Positions 18,807 to 27,443 of a DNA stretch of 64,000 nucleotides are shown one piece after another. The DNA lies in NCBI RefSeq assembly GCF_002734215.1, contig NZ_NSEB01000006.1, positions 248,001 to 312,000 on the forward strand, given 5' to 3'. A program made the translations under genes and the position numbers. Each line of letters opens with the position of its first letter. The stretch's first letter is position 1. The notes under the pieces are model-generated. The model saw only the letters and a program-made list of their open reading frames with translations, ran no database searches and was not told the origin of the DNA. The stretch is from Fredinandcohnia onubensis (GTDB taxonomy: Bacteria; Bacillota; Bacilli; Bacillales; Bacillaceae_L).

Positions 18807-20579
18807 CTATTCTTTTAATTTTTCGTAAATAGCTTCAGCTGTCAGTTTAGGTATATTGGCTTTTTGAATCTCTTCAATACTTGCTTCCTTTAACTTCTTG
18901 ATAGAACCAAAATGCTTCAGTAGTGCTTTTTTACGTTTTTCCCCAACTCCAGGAATATCATCGAGTACAGATTGAAATGCGTTTTTTCCACGGACTTGAC
19001 GATGGAAGGTAATCGCAAAACGGTGTACCTCATCTTGAATTCGTTGAAGAAGATAGAATTCCTGACTATTTCTAGGTAGTTCCACAATTTCAGGCGGGTC
19101 TCCGATTAAGAGTTCAGACGTTCGGTGTTTATCATCCTTTGCAAGTCCTGCTAGAGGAATTTCTAGGCCTAATTCATTTTCAAGAATATCCCTTACCGCA
19201 GCAAGATGACCTTTACCTCCATCAATAATGATTAAATCTGGTAATGGAAGGTTTTCTTTTAATGCACGGCTGTATCTTCTCCGAACAACCTCCCTCATCG
19301 ATTCATAATCATCAGGACCTTTAACTGATTTAATTTTATACTTTCTATATTCTTTTTTATCAGATTTTCCATCAGTAAACACAATCATGGCAGAAACAGG
19401 ATCTGTTCCTTGGATATTGGAATTATCAAACGCTTCGATCCGATGAGGTGTATAAATCCCTAACTTCTGTCCTAAATTTTCAACAGCCTTAATCGTACGT
19501 TCTTCATCTCGTTCAATTAAAGCAAACTTTTCCTTTAGCGCAATTTTTGCATTTTTTGTAGCGAGGTCAATTAGTTGTTTTTTCTTCCCTCTACTAGGCT
19601 GTTGAACGGTTACTTCTAGTAATTGCTCAACAATGTCACGGTCTATCGAACTAGGAAGCAAAACTTCCTTTGGTTTAAAATGATTATCTTTTAAGTAAAA
19701 TTGGCCAAGGTAGGTTAAGAAGTCTTGTTCAGGCTCGTTGTAAAAAGGAAATAGAGAAACATCCCGCTCTATTAATTTTCCTTGACGAATAAAAAAGACT
19801 TGAACACACATCCAGCCCTTATCATAGGAATAGCCAAATACATCACGGTCAATAAAGTCTGTCATTGTCATCTTTTGCTTTTCCATCGTCGTTTCAATAT
19901 TTGCGATTTGGTCACGGTATTCTTTTGCTCTCTCAAAGTCGAGTTCTTCAGAGGCCTTTAACATTTTTTCAGTCAACTCGTCTTTGATTTCTTTATATCC
20001 ACCATTTAAAAAACGAATAATATCGTCTACCATTTTTTTATTGGTTTCATCAGATACTTCATTGACACAAGGGGCAAGACATTGACCGATATGATAATAT
20101 AGACAAACCTTATCTGGTAATGTTGAACATTTTCTTAAAGGATAGATGCGGTCTAATAGTTTTTTTGTTTCATTTGCTGCTTGCACATTAGGGTATGGTC
20201 CAAAATATTTGCCCTTATCTTTTTTTACTTTTCGTGTGATCAATAATCGCGGATGTTTTTCAGAAGTAATTTTGATAAAAGGATACGTCTTGTCATCTTT
20301 TAGCATGATATTGTATTTTGGATCATATTTTTTAATAAGATTAATTTCGAGAAGAAGTGCTTCAATATTTGAAGAAGTTACAATATATTCAAAGTCTTCG
20401 ATCTCATTGACAAGCCTTAATGTTTTACCATCGTGTGATCCTGTAAAATAAGATCGAACACGGTTCTTCAGCACTTTCGCTTTACCTACATATATGACGG
20501 TACCTTGCCTGTCCTTCATTAAGTAACAACCAGGCTGGTCCGGTAAAATCGCTAATTTTTCCTTAAGATGATCGTGCAT
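18807..20579 (-). CDS. uvrC: Excinuclease ABC subunit C
   Basis: Makes both incisions in nucleotide excision repair. Domain order: GIY-YIG nuclease ([24 protein letters not shown]), Cys-rich linker ([21 protein letters not shown]), UVR motif ([22 protein letters not shown]), RNase-H-like nuclease ([20 protein letters not shown] and IIDGGKGHL), and a C-terminal helix-hairpin-helix ([20 protein letters not shown]). Start ATG 20579 chosen because GGAG lies 8 bases upstream; GTG 20588 is too close to it. 590 residues. Confidence 0.96.
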   Translation of the reverse strand: MHDHLKEKLAILPDQPGCYLMKDRQGTVIYVGKAKVLKNRVRSYFTGSHDGKTLRLVNEIEDFEYIVTSSNIEALLLEINLIKKYDPKYNIMLKDDKTYPFIKITSEKHPRLLITRKVKKDKGKYFGPYPNVQAANETKKLLDRIYPLRKCSTLPDKVCLYYHIGQCLAPCVNEVSDETNKKMVDDIIRFLNGGYKEIKDELTEKMLKASEELDFERAKEYRDQIANIETTMEKQKMTMTDFIDRDVFGYSYDKGWMCVQVFFIRQGKLIERDVSLFPFYNEPEQDFLTYLGQFYLKDNHFKPKEVLLPSSIDRDIVEQLLEVTVQQPSRGKKKQLIDLATKNAKIALKEKFALIERDEERTIKAVENLGQKLGIYTPHRIEAFDNSNIQGTDPVSAMIVFTDGKSDKKEYRKYKIKSVKGPDDYESMREVVRRRYSRALKENLPLPDLIIIDGGKGHLAAVRDILENELGLEIPLAGLAKDDKHRTSELLIGDPPEIVELPRNSQEFYLLQRIQDEVHRFAITFHRQVRGKNAFQSVLDDIPGVGEKRKKALLKHFGSIKKLKEASIEEIQKANIPKLTAEAIYEKLKE

Positions 20580-20716
20580 AGTAACCACTCCATCTACTAT
20601 AAAATCAATTGCGTCTTAGTGAACTTATTCTTAAGTTGACGTATCTTATATTGTAACATTTTTACGAAGAAGTTGTACGAGTAAAAATAGGAAGTCCCCC
20701 AAAAATGAGATTAAGC

Positions 20717-20750
20717 AAAAAAAAACAGCCCATGAAGGCTGTTTTTTTTT
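20717..20750 (-). terminator. Terminator of trxA
   Basis: ACAGCC CATGAA GGCTGT stem with A and T runs on either side, so it should work in both directions. It ends 3 bases after the trxA stop. Confidence 0.9.
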
Positions 20751-20753
20751 GAA

Positions 20754-21068
20754 TTAATAGTGGCTTTCAAGTCTGCCAGCTAGAGCTTCTTTTGGTTGGT
20801 AACCGACTACTTTATCTACAACTTCACCGTTTTTAATAACAAGTAAAGTTGGGATGCTCATTACGCCAAACTTCGCTGCAGTTTCTTGGTTTTCATCTAC
20901 ATCGAGTTTCACGATTTTCACTTTGTCACCAATTTCAGTGTCTAATTCTTCTAAAACTGGAGCAATCATTTTACATGGTCCACACCAAGGTGCCCAGAAG
21001 TCTGCAAGTACTAATCCATCTTTTGTTTCTGCATCAAAATTTTGGTCTGTTACGTTTGTAATAGCCAT
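20754..21068 (-). CDS. trxA: Thioredoxin
   Basis: Cytoplasmic disulfide reductase, 104 residues. Active site WCGPC at residues 28-32 within [19 protein letters not shown], and the cis-proline loop MSIPTLLV. Usual length and B. subtilis position between uvrC and etfA. Start follows a GGAGGGG ribosome site. Confidence 0.98.
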   Translation of the reverse strand: MAITNVTDQNFDAETKDGLVLADFWAPWCGPCKMIAPVLEELDTEIGDKVKIVKLDVDENQETAAKFGVMSIPTLLVIKNGEVVDKVVGYQPKEALAGRLESHY

Positions 21069-21290
21069 TTAAACCCCTCCTAATAAGTAATAACATTGAA
21101 ATTCTACCAAGAGTATACCATCTGGAATATCATTTTACGAATGTTTTGCTTCAAAATGAACAGTAAACTAAATTAGAAATGATAAGTTTAGTCACTATAC
21201 TTCATACATAGTCATCTTCCCCCACTTTTTAAGCTGTTATGTATGTAAATAAGAGAGGATATATATAGATCCGTTTTGTGTGTAGCCTAT

Positions 21291-21403
21291 AAAAAAAGAC
21301 GTCCAGAAGGACGTCTTTTTGCGTATTGCGGCGAGGACAGCACTCCACATAGTGCCTTGCCAAAAAGGCATGTCAACTCGACTTATGCAATTCAGCTCAT
21401 CGC
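21291..21403 (-). ncRNA. Candidate small RNA between etfA and trxA
   Basis: On the minus strand a -10 box TATACT (21410-21415) is followed by about 113 bases with no useful ORF but three strong hairpins: TGCC/GGCA, GCACT/AGTGC, and a final GACGTCC/GGACGTC terminator with T run (21298-21315). The -35 (TTTACC, 16 bases upstream) is weak. Could also be the processed 3' UTR of etfA. No known RNA family recognised. Confidence 0.45.
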
Positions 21404-21487
21404 TTGATTAGTATACCATAAATTTTATAAAGGTAAAATGGAAAATTTCTCTATAAATAAGAAAGCTTCAGTTCATTTCACCACATA

Positions 21488-22465
21488 TTATGCATTTACT
21501 TTTAGTTTCTTGAACTCTTCCGTAAGCATTGGTACTACATCAAATAAGTCACCAACAATTCCATAGTCTGCAACCTTGAAGATGTTTGCTTCAGGGTCTT
21601 TGTTGATGGCTACAATTACTTTAGAGTTGGACATTCCTGCTAAGTGCTGGATTGCTCCTGAGATACCACAAGCAATATATAGGTCTGGTGTGACAACCTT
21701 TCCTGTTTGACCAATTTGAAGAGAGTAGTCACAATAATCAGCATCACATGCTCCACGAGATGCACCTACAGCGCCACCAAGAACATTTGCTAATTCTTTT
21801 AATGGTTCAAAGCCTTCTGCACTCTTTACCCCACGTCCACCTGCGATTACTACTTTCGCTTCGGATAAATCTACACCTTCAGTTGCCTTACGCACAACTT
21901 CTTTTACGATTGTTCGTAAATCTTTAATTTCAACAGACAGAGATGAAACTTCACCCGTACGTGACTCGTCTTTTTCAAGTGGTGTAATATTGTTAGGTCG
22001 TACGGACGCAAAGATTAAACCGTCAGTCACAATTTTCTTTTCAAATGCCTTGCCTGAATAGATTGGGCGAGTAAAGACAATGTTGCCACCTGCAGATTCA
22101 ATTGCTGTTACGTCTGAAATTAGACCAGAATTCAATTTACTAGCAATTTTGGGTGAAAGGTCTTTACCTAATGATGTGTGACCAAAAACTAAAGCTTCTG
22201 GTGACTCAGCATCAATAACTGCGAGAACAGCTTGTGAGAAGCCGTCTGGTGTATATGAAGCTAATTTTGCATCTTCAACCGTAACGACTCGGTCTGCTCC
22301 GTAATGAATTAAATCATTTGTTAAAGCGCCTACAGATTCACCAACTAACACGGCAACTACTTCGCCGCCTTCTGCTACAGTTTTACCAGCTGCAATTGCT
22401 TCAAAAGATACGTTTCGTAACGCACCATCACGTGTTTCTCCTAGAACTACTACTTTTCTTGACAT
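21488..22465 (-). CDS. etfA: Electron transfer flavoprotein alpha subunit
   Basis: Accepts electrons from acyl-CoA dehydrogenases and passes them to the quinone pool. The 325-residue protein has the FAD-binding C-terminal domain: GGRGVKSAEGFEPLKELA, GGAVGASRGACDADYC, QIGQTGKVVTPDLYIACGISGAIQHLAGM and INKDPEANIFKVADYGIVGD. Last gene of the fadB-etfB-etfA group. Confidence 0.96.
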   Translation of the reverse strand: MSRKVVVLGETRDGALRNVSFEAIAAGKTVAEGGEVVAVLVGESVGALTNDLIHYGADRVVTVEDAKLASYTPDGFSQAVLAVIDAESPEALVFGHTSLGKDLSPKIASKLNSGLISDVTAIESAGGNIVFTRPIYSGKAFEKKIVTDGLIFASVRPNNITPLEKDESRTGEVSSLSVEIKDLRTIVKEVVRKATEGVDLSEAKVVIAGGRGVKSAEGFEPLKELANVLGGAVGASRGACDADYCDYSLQIGQTGKVVTPDLYIACGISGAIQHLAGMSNSKVIVAINKDPEANIFKVADYGIVGDLFDVVPMLTEEFKKLKVNA

Positions 22466-22531
22466 TATGCGTAACCCCCTAGATTCGCCTTAGTAAAATT
22501 TTGAAATCGCATACAAAGATTGACCGAAAAC

Positions 22532-23308
22532 TTATACCACCTTAGCTTCGCTATGAAGGAGTGAAACTAACTCTTTTACTTGATCTTCTAAATCGCCTTC
22601 AAGTACACGGCCAGCTTCTTTTTTCGGTGGAAGATAAATTTCAATTGTTTTTGTTTTTGCTTCTACATCATCTTCATCCAAATCTAGATCATCTAACTCA
22701 AGCTCATCAAGCGGCTTTTTCTTCGCTTTCATAATTCCAGGTAAAGATGGATAGCGTGGTTCATTCAACCCCTGTTGACATGTAACAAGTAATGGTAAAG
22801 TCGTTTCGATAACTTCAGAGTCACCTTCAACGTCTCTTACTACTGTTACTGTTGAACCATCGATATCAAGTTTTGTAATTGTCGTTACATAAGGAATATC
22901 TAGAATTTCCGCTACACGTGGACCAACTTGACCTGAACCGCCGTCAATTGCAACGTTTCCACCTAAAATAATATCGGCATCTTTATCTTTTAGGTATTCA
23001 GCCAAAATTTTTGCAGTTGTGAACTGGTCTCCTTCTTCTAGATCATCTTCTGTATTAATCAAAACGGCTTTATCAGCACCCATTGCTAAAGCTGTGCGTA
23101 ATTCTTTATCAGCTTCGTCAGTTGTGGCAACTGTGACAACAGTTACTTCGCCACCATGCGCATCACGAAGTTGGATTGCTTCTTCAACCGCATATTCATC
23201 ATAAGGGTTAATAATAAATTCAGCTCCATCTTCACTGATTTGTCCATTGCTTACTACGATTTTTTCTTCAGTATCAAATGTTCTTTTCAAAATAACAAAG
23301 ATGTTCAT
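22532..23308 (-). CDS. etfB: Electron transfer flavoprotein beta subunit
   Basis: Pairs with EtfA; binds AMP structurally. 258 residues with the ETF-beta pattern: NPYDEYAVEEAIQLRD, GGEVTVVTV, ALAMGADKAVLI, and the signature VEGDSEVIETTLPLLVTCQQGLNEPRYPSLPGIMKAKKK. Lies 66 bases before etfA in the same operon. Confidence 0.96.
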   Translation of the reverse strand: MNIFVILKRTFDTEEKIVVSNGQISEDGAEFIINPYDEYAVEEAIQLRDAHGGEVTVVTVATTDEADKELRTALAMGADKAVLINTEDDLEEGDQFTTAKILAEYLKDKDADIILGGNVAIDGGSGQVGPRVAEILDIPYVTTITKLDIDGSTVTVVRDVEGDSEVIETTLPLLVTCQQGLNEPRYPSLPGIMKAKKKPLDELELDDLDLDEDDVEAKTKTIEIYLPPKKEAGRVLEGDLEDQVKELVSLLHSEAKVV

Positions 23309-23372
23309 GAGTTTCCCTCCTAAAGGTATTGTGCAATTTCTTGTAATCTATTGATTTTCTTCAATTCTAGAA

Positions 23373-24146
23373 TTACTTGCCTTTAAATGTCGGCGGACGT
23401 TTTTCGATGAAGGCCGATATTCCTTCTTGTCCATCCTCTGAAATGAACATTTCTCCAAATAATACTGCTTCTCTTTTGACAGTTTCTTCATATTGTTCAT
23501 TCTTCACTGAATTTAATAATTCAATGGTCGCTTTTATAGAAACAGGGCTTTTTTTAGCGATCTTCCTAGCAATTGCCATTGTTTCTTCGTGAAGATTTTC
23601 TTCTGGGAAAGCTTGATTTGCTAATCCGTACTTTACAGCCTCATCACCGCTAATTGGGTCACTTGTCCAAAGCATTTGAGCAGCTTTAGCAACACCAACA
23701 TAGCGAGGCAAGCGTGCTGTCCCAGCAAAACCAGGGATAAGTCCAAGCTGCAGCTCCGGTAATCCAAGTTTTGCCTTATTGCTAACTAGGCGGAAATGGC
23801 AAGCCATTGCCAGTTCAAGACCACCACCTAAGGCAGCTCCGTGAATACTAGCAATAATAGGTTTTGGGAATCGTTCCATTCTTTCGAATAGAGATTGACC
23901 TTGTCTTGCAAGATTTGAAAATTCTTCGCCAGAGTTTATGGTTGTAAACTCTTTTATATCCGCCCCTGCAGAGAAAAAGCGACCTTCGCCATGGATTACT
24001 AGAACTCTTACATTGTCATCCTTCTCAATGTCATCTAGTAGACTTGTAAGCTCTTTCAAAACAGCGGTTGATAATGCGTTCGCTGGAGGTCGATTAATGC
24101 TAATAGTGGCAATGTACTCGGCTATCTTCACTTTAAAAAACTCCAT
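23373..24146 (-). CDS. fadB: Enoyl-CoA hydratase
   Basis: Hydrates trans-2-enoyl-CoA in beta-oxidation. 257 residues of the crotonase fold. The oxyanion-hole and catalytic regions are visible in FFSAGADIKEFTTINSG and IHGAALGGGLELAMACHFRL. ATG 24146 is preferred over 24152 because AGGAGGG then sits 7 bases upstream. Operon with etfB, etfA and the FadR-type regulator as in B. subtilis. Confidence 0.92.
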   Translation of the reverse strand: MEFFKVKIAEYIATISINRPPANALSTAVLKELTSLLDDIEKDDNVRVLVIHGEGRFFSAGADIKEFTTINSGEEFSNLARQGQSLFERMERFPKPIIASIHGAALGGGLELAMACHFRLVSNKAKLGLPELQLGLIPGFAGTARLPRYVGVAKAAQMLWTSDPISGDEAVKYGLANQAFPEENLHEETMAIARKIAKKSPVSIKATIELLNSVKNEQYEETVKREAVLFGEMFISEDGQEGISAFIEKRPPTFKGK

Positions 24147-24197
24147 CTGCATCCCTCCTAATTAAGTATATGTATGTAACACACCTCTAATTAATAA

Positions 24198-24788
24198 CTA
24201 GAGGTGTGTCAATCCACAACCATTTACTAATAGTGCATGGACTTCTTTTGCCAAGGATGGCAAATCATATTTCTGTTCGTTCATGACCCAAGTGGTTGCA
24301 GTTTCATCAATCGAGCCGAATATCATCTGTCTTGCTAAACGGACATCCAAGTTTGGATTAAACTCACCATTTTCTTTCCCAAATTGAATGATGGAATCGA
24401 TGGTTCCTAAATACCCTTTAAGTACTTCATTAATCCGGTGACGTAATTCCTTATTTGATTGTCTTAATTCAAGCTGAGTTACGGTTGCAAGATGATGATC
24501 GGCTGCTAAAAGTTCGAAATGTTTTTCAACCAATGTTAATAACTTCTCTGCCGCACTCGATTTTCCTGCTATTTCAGCTTCAATTTTTTCAATAAATTCG
24601 CCCATTTTTTCATGGAATAAAGATACGAGAATATCTTCTTTGTTTTTAAAATATAAATATATTGTACCGTCTGCCACGCCTGCTTGCTTCGCAATTCTTG
24701 AGACTTGAGATTGATGATACCCATTCTCCGCGATAACAACTACCGCTGCGTCTATGATTTGCTTATATTTTGGTTTTGTATTTTTCAA
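24198..24788 (-). CDS. fadR: TetR-family fatty-acid degradation repressor FadR
   Basis: Represses beta-oxidation genes and is released by long-chain acyl-CoA. TetR helix-turn-helix at the N terminus: KYKQIIDAAVVVIAENGYHQSQVSRIAKQAGVADGTIYLYFKNKEDILVSLF. I choose TTG 24788 (MKNTKPKYKQ), with AAAGGACG 7 bases upstream; the longer reading to 24854 would run through the operator. 196 residues. A perfect-looking FadR box lies in front, so autoregulation is likely. Confidence 0.93.
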   Translation of the reverse strand: MKNTKPKYKQIIDAAVVVIAENGYHQSQVSRIAKQAGVADGTIYLYFKNKEDILVSLFHEKMGEFIEKIEAEIAGKSSAAEKLLTLVEKHFELLAADHHLATVTQLELRQSNKELRHRINEVLKGYLGTIDSIIQFGKENGEFNPNLDVRLARQMIFGSIDETATTWVMNEQKYDLPSLAKEVHALLVNGCGLTHL

Positions 24789-24810
24789 GTTCTTACGTCC
24801 TTTCAGAAAA

Positions 24811-24830
24811 ATGAATGAATAGTCATTCAT
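24811..24830. promoter_or_regulatory. FadR operator
   Basis: TGAATGAATAGTCATTCA (24812-24829) fits the Bacillus FadR box TGAATGAMTANTCATTCA, with dyad symmetry. Placed 23 bases upstream of the fadR start, so it should control fadR-fadB-etfBA. I found no equally good copy before lcfA. Confidence 0.85.
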
Positions 24831-24904
24831 ATTCCTATAATAAAACCAAATCAAGATACTGTCAAGAATATCTTCTCAATTCACATTTGCACCTTTAAAG
24901 TAAA

Positions 24905-24935
24905 GAAAAAGAGCCACAGGCTCATATCATGGCTC
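24905..24935 (-). terminator. Terminator after lcfA
   Basis: GAGCCA...TGGCTC stem followed by TTTTTC on the minus strand. It partly separates lcfA from fadR. Confidence 0.65.
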
Positions 24936-24987
24936 CTCACTGATGTTTACACGAATGATGTATTTAGAGCTGATGATCCTACTTTTC

Positions 24988-26676
24988 TTAATTAATTTTT
25001 GTTAGTTTTTCCTTTTCCTCTTCAACTAATACCCGGCGCAGAACTTTGCCTACAATGGTCTTCGGTAATTCTTTCCTAAATTCATATACTCTTGGAACTT
25101 TATATGCTGCTAAATGTTTGCGACAATGTTGATCAAGCTCTTCCTCTGTGAGTTGTTGGCCTTCTTTTAAAACGACGTATGCCTTCACTGTTTCTCCACG
25201 ATACGGATCCGGGATACCTGCGACGACAGCTTCTTGTACTTTTTCATGTTCAAACAGTACTTCCTCAATTTCTCTTGGATAAACATTAAATCCGCCAGCG
25301 ATAATCATATCTTTTTTGCGGTCCACTACATAGAAATATCCATCTTCATCCATGTAGCCTAAGTCACCTGTTAATAACCAACCATCACGAAATGTATTTT
25401 CAGTTTCTTCAGGCTTATTCCAATATCCTTTCATAACCTGAGGACCTTTTACGACTATCTCGCCAATTTCCCCTCTATCAGCAGGTTCACCTGTTTCCAT
25501 TGAAAGGACGGCAGCATCTGTATCCGGCCATGGTAATCCAATGCTTCCATTCACGCGATGTCCCCAAATTAAATTCGCATGTGTTACAGGGGAGGCTTCC
25601 GATAAACCATATCCTTCTACAAGCTTTCCACCAGTTACTTTTTCAAATTGTTCTTGAACTTCAAGTGGCAAAGCGGCAGAACCGCTTATACAAGACTCAA
25701 TCGAAGATAAATCATATTTCATTAGATCTGGATGATTCAACAGACCAATATACATCGTTGGTGCTCCAGGAAAAAGAGTTGGCTTCTGTTTATGAATCGT
25801 TTTTAGCGTGTCTCCTGCATTGAATTTCGGCATAAGGATCATTTTTGCAGCCATCATAATGGATAGGTTTAATACAGTTGTCATTCCATACACATGGAAA
25901 AATGGTAGGATGGCTAAGATGGATTCTTCTCCTTTGTTACATTTATACATCCATTTTGAACACATTATCGTATTAGCAACTAAATTCCGATGTGTTAACA
26001 TAACTCCTTTTGGAAAACCTGTTGTTCCACCTGTATATTGTAACAAGGCAAGGTCTTCTACTGGGTCAATATCGATATCGACTTCTTTTGCATCAGATGT
26101 TTTTAAAATTTCCCTTAGTAAATGATTTGTTCCTTCATGTTCCACTTTGACTACAATACCATACTGTTTCTTTTGAATAAAAGGATAAATCATATTTTTT
26201 GGGAATGGGAGATAGTCTTTAATTTCGGTCACAATAACATGTTCAAGTTCTGTTAGCGCTTTCACTTTTGAGACGCGTGGAAATAAAATATCTAATGTAA
26301 TGATTGCTTTTGAACCTGAATCCTTTAAATGATATTCAAGCTCTCTTTCTGTGTACAATGGATTTGTTTGGACGACGATTGCACCAGAAAACAAGACACC
26401 ATAATAAGCAATTACACCCTGTGGGCAGTTCGGCAACATAATGGCAATTCGGTCACCTTTTTTGATGCCTTGAGACACTAAATAGTTTGCAAGTTTTAAA
26501 GATTCCTCATACACTTGTAAAAAAGTTAATTCTTTTCCTTGAAAATGAACAGCTACTTTTTGAGGAAATTCACTTGCGGTTCTTTTCAAATACGCTTGAA
26601 TTGGAATGTTTTCATACTCGAGTCGATGCGGAATTTCCTCAGGATAATTTGCTAACCACGGCCTTTCAAACTCCAT
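24988..26676 (-). CDS. lcfA: Long-chain fatty-acid-CoA ligase
   Basis: Activates fatty acids to acyl-CoA with ATP. The 562-residue adenylate-forming enzyme has the P-loop-like YTGGTTGFPKGVMLTHRN, GYGLSEASPV, the hinge TGDLGYMDEDGYFYVVDRKKDMIIAGGFNVYPREIEE, and the catalytic lysine near the C terminus in KTIVGKVLRR. Upstream of fadR as in B. subtilis. Confidence 0.96.
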   Translation of the reverse strand: MEFERPWLANYPEEIPHRLEYENIPIQAYLKRTASEFPQKVAVHFQGKELTFLQVYEESLKLANYLVSQGIKKGDRIAIMLPNCPQGVIAYYGVLFSGAIVVQTNPLYTERELEYHLKDSGSKAIITLDILFPRVSKVKALTELEHVIVTEIKDYLPFPKNMIYPFIQKKQYGIVVKVEHEGTNHLLREILKTSDAKEVDIDIDPVEDLALLQYTGGTTGFPKGVMLTHRNLVANTIMCSKWMYKCNKGEESILAILPFFHVYGMTTVLNLSIMMAAKMILMPKFNAGDTLKTIHKQKPTLFPGAPTMYIGLLNHPDLMKYDLSSIESCISGSAALPLEVQEQFEKVTGGKLVEGYGLSEASPVTHANLIWGHRVNGSIGLPWPDTDAAVLSMETGEPADRGEIGEIVVKGPQVMKGYWNKPEETENTFRDGWLLTGDLGYMDEDGYFYVVDRKKDMIIAGGFNVYPREIEEVLFEHEKVQEAVVAGIPDPYRGETVKAYVVLKEGQQLTEEELDQHCRKHLAAYKVPRVYEFRKELPKTIVGKVLRRVLVEEEKEKLTKIN

Positions 26677-26760
26677 CTAATAACCTCCCTTTAAGTATTT
26701 ATTTAGAGAATACGAAGACGTATTCAAAGCCTAGTTTGAATTTTCAAACCATTTATACCC

Positions 26761-26789
26761 ATTATATTATATAGAATATTCGGTGACAA
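26761..26789 (-). promoter_or_regulatory. Sigma-A promoter of lcfA
   Basis: TTGTCA (26784-26789), 17-base spacer, TATAAT (26761-26766). Upstream at 26815-26837 lies a perfect dyad, TTTATGTCG-5-CGACATAAA, which may be an operator or an extra stem-loop. Confidence 0.72.
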
Positions 26790-26870
26790 TTAGATTCATG
26801 AATTGTTGCTGAAGTTTATGTCGTTTTACGACATAAATAGATTGAACTAATCAATCGATTCATAAAAATA

Positions 26871-26898
26871 GGGCTGTTGGTTAATTCCCAATCAGCCC
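26871..26898 (-). terminator. Terminator after yshE
   Basis: GGGCTGTTGG and CCAATCAGCCC pair, and the minus strand continues with TATTTTTATG. It follows the 25-codon ORF directly, so that ORF lies inside the yshE transcript. Confidence 0.75.
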
Positions 26899-26904
26899 AT
26901 TACC

Positions 26905-26982
26905 TTATAACACTAAATAAAGAATCCCAACAATAACAAATACTCCACTTACAACTAACAAAATCTTAGCTAGCTTTTCCAT
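26905..26982 (-). CDS. Predicted 25-residue membrane microprotein
   Basis: ATG lies one base after the yshE stop (TAA-A-ATG), so translation could be coupled through the GGTGGT upstream. The product reads MEKLAKILLVVSGVF and then VIVGILYLVL: a charged start and one hydrophobic helix. A terminator follows at once. No family recognised and the ribosome site is weak, so this may be chance. Confidence 0.45.
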   Translation of the reverse strand: MEKLAKILLVVSGVFVIVGILYLVL

Positions 26983-26983
26983 T

Positions 26984-27403
26984 TTAAAAACCACCATTTC
27001 CTATCCCTGCGCCGATTACATAAGAAAGGCCCACCGATATAATCATGGATATAAGTCCTACAGCACGATTATCTTGTTGTATCTCAACATCAATGTCGAA
27101 TTTCGGGGTTAAGAATTCAAAAATAAAATAGCCAATTAGAAGCAGGAAGAACCCAAATACTCCCCAGCCAATCATGACAAATAATGAATCATGGTTTTGA
27201 ATGGAGAAGCGGAATATATTTGCGATCCCGAAAATTTTTCCTCCGGTTGCCATTGCGACTGAGAGGTTTCCTTTTTGGATTTCTTCCCAATTTTTGTATT
27301 TGGTGACCAATTCAAATATGGCCATAAACAGAACTAAACACAGTATAACAACACTGTAATTAGCAGCCGTTAACACAAATTCATTATCCCAAAATTGATC
27401 CAT
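26984..27403 (-). CDS. yshE: DUF350 membrane protein
   Basis: 139 residues with four predicted membrane helices: YSVVILCLVLFMAIFELV, GGKIFGIANIFRFSI, GWGVFGFFLLLIGYFIFEFL, and AVGLISMIISVGLSYVIGAGIG. Position between mutS2 and lcfA and helix pattern match B. subtilis YshE. Function unknown. Confidence 0.82.
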   Translation of the reverse strand: MDQFWDNEFVLTAANYSVVILCLVLFMAIFELVTKYKNWEEIQKGNLSVAMATGGKIFGIANIFRFSIQNHDSLFVMIGWGVFGFFLLLIGYFIFEFLTPKFDIDVEIQQDNRAVGLISMIISVGLSYVIGAGIGNGGF

Positions 27404-27443
27404 TATCTTCTCTCCCTATTAGAGATTACATTTCTTTGCAAAT

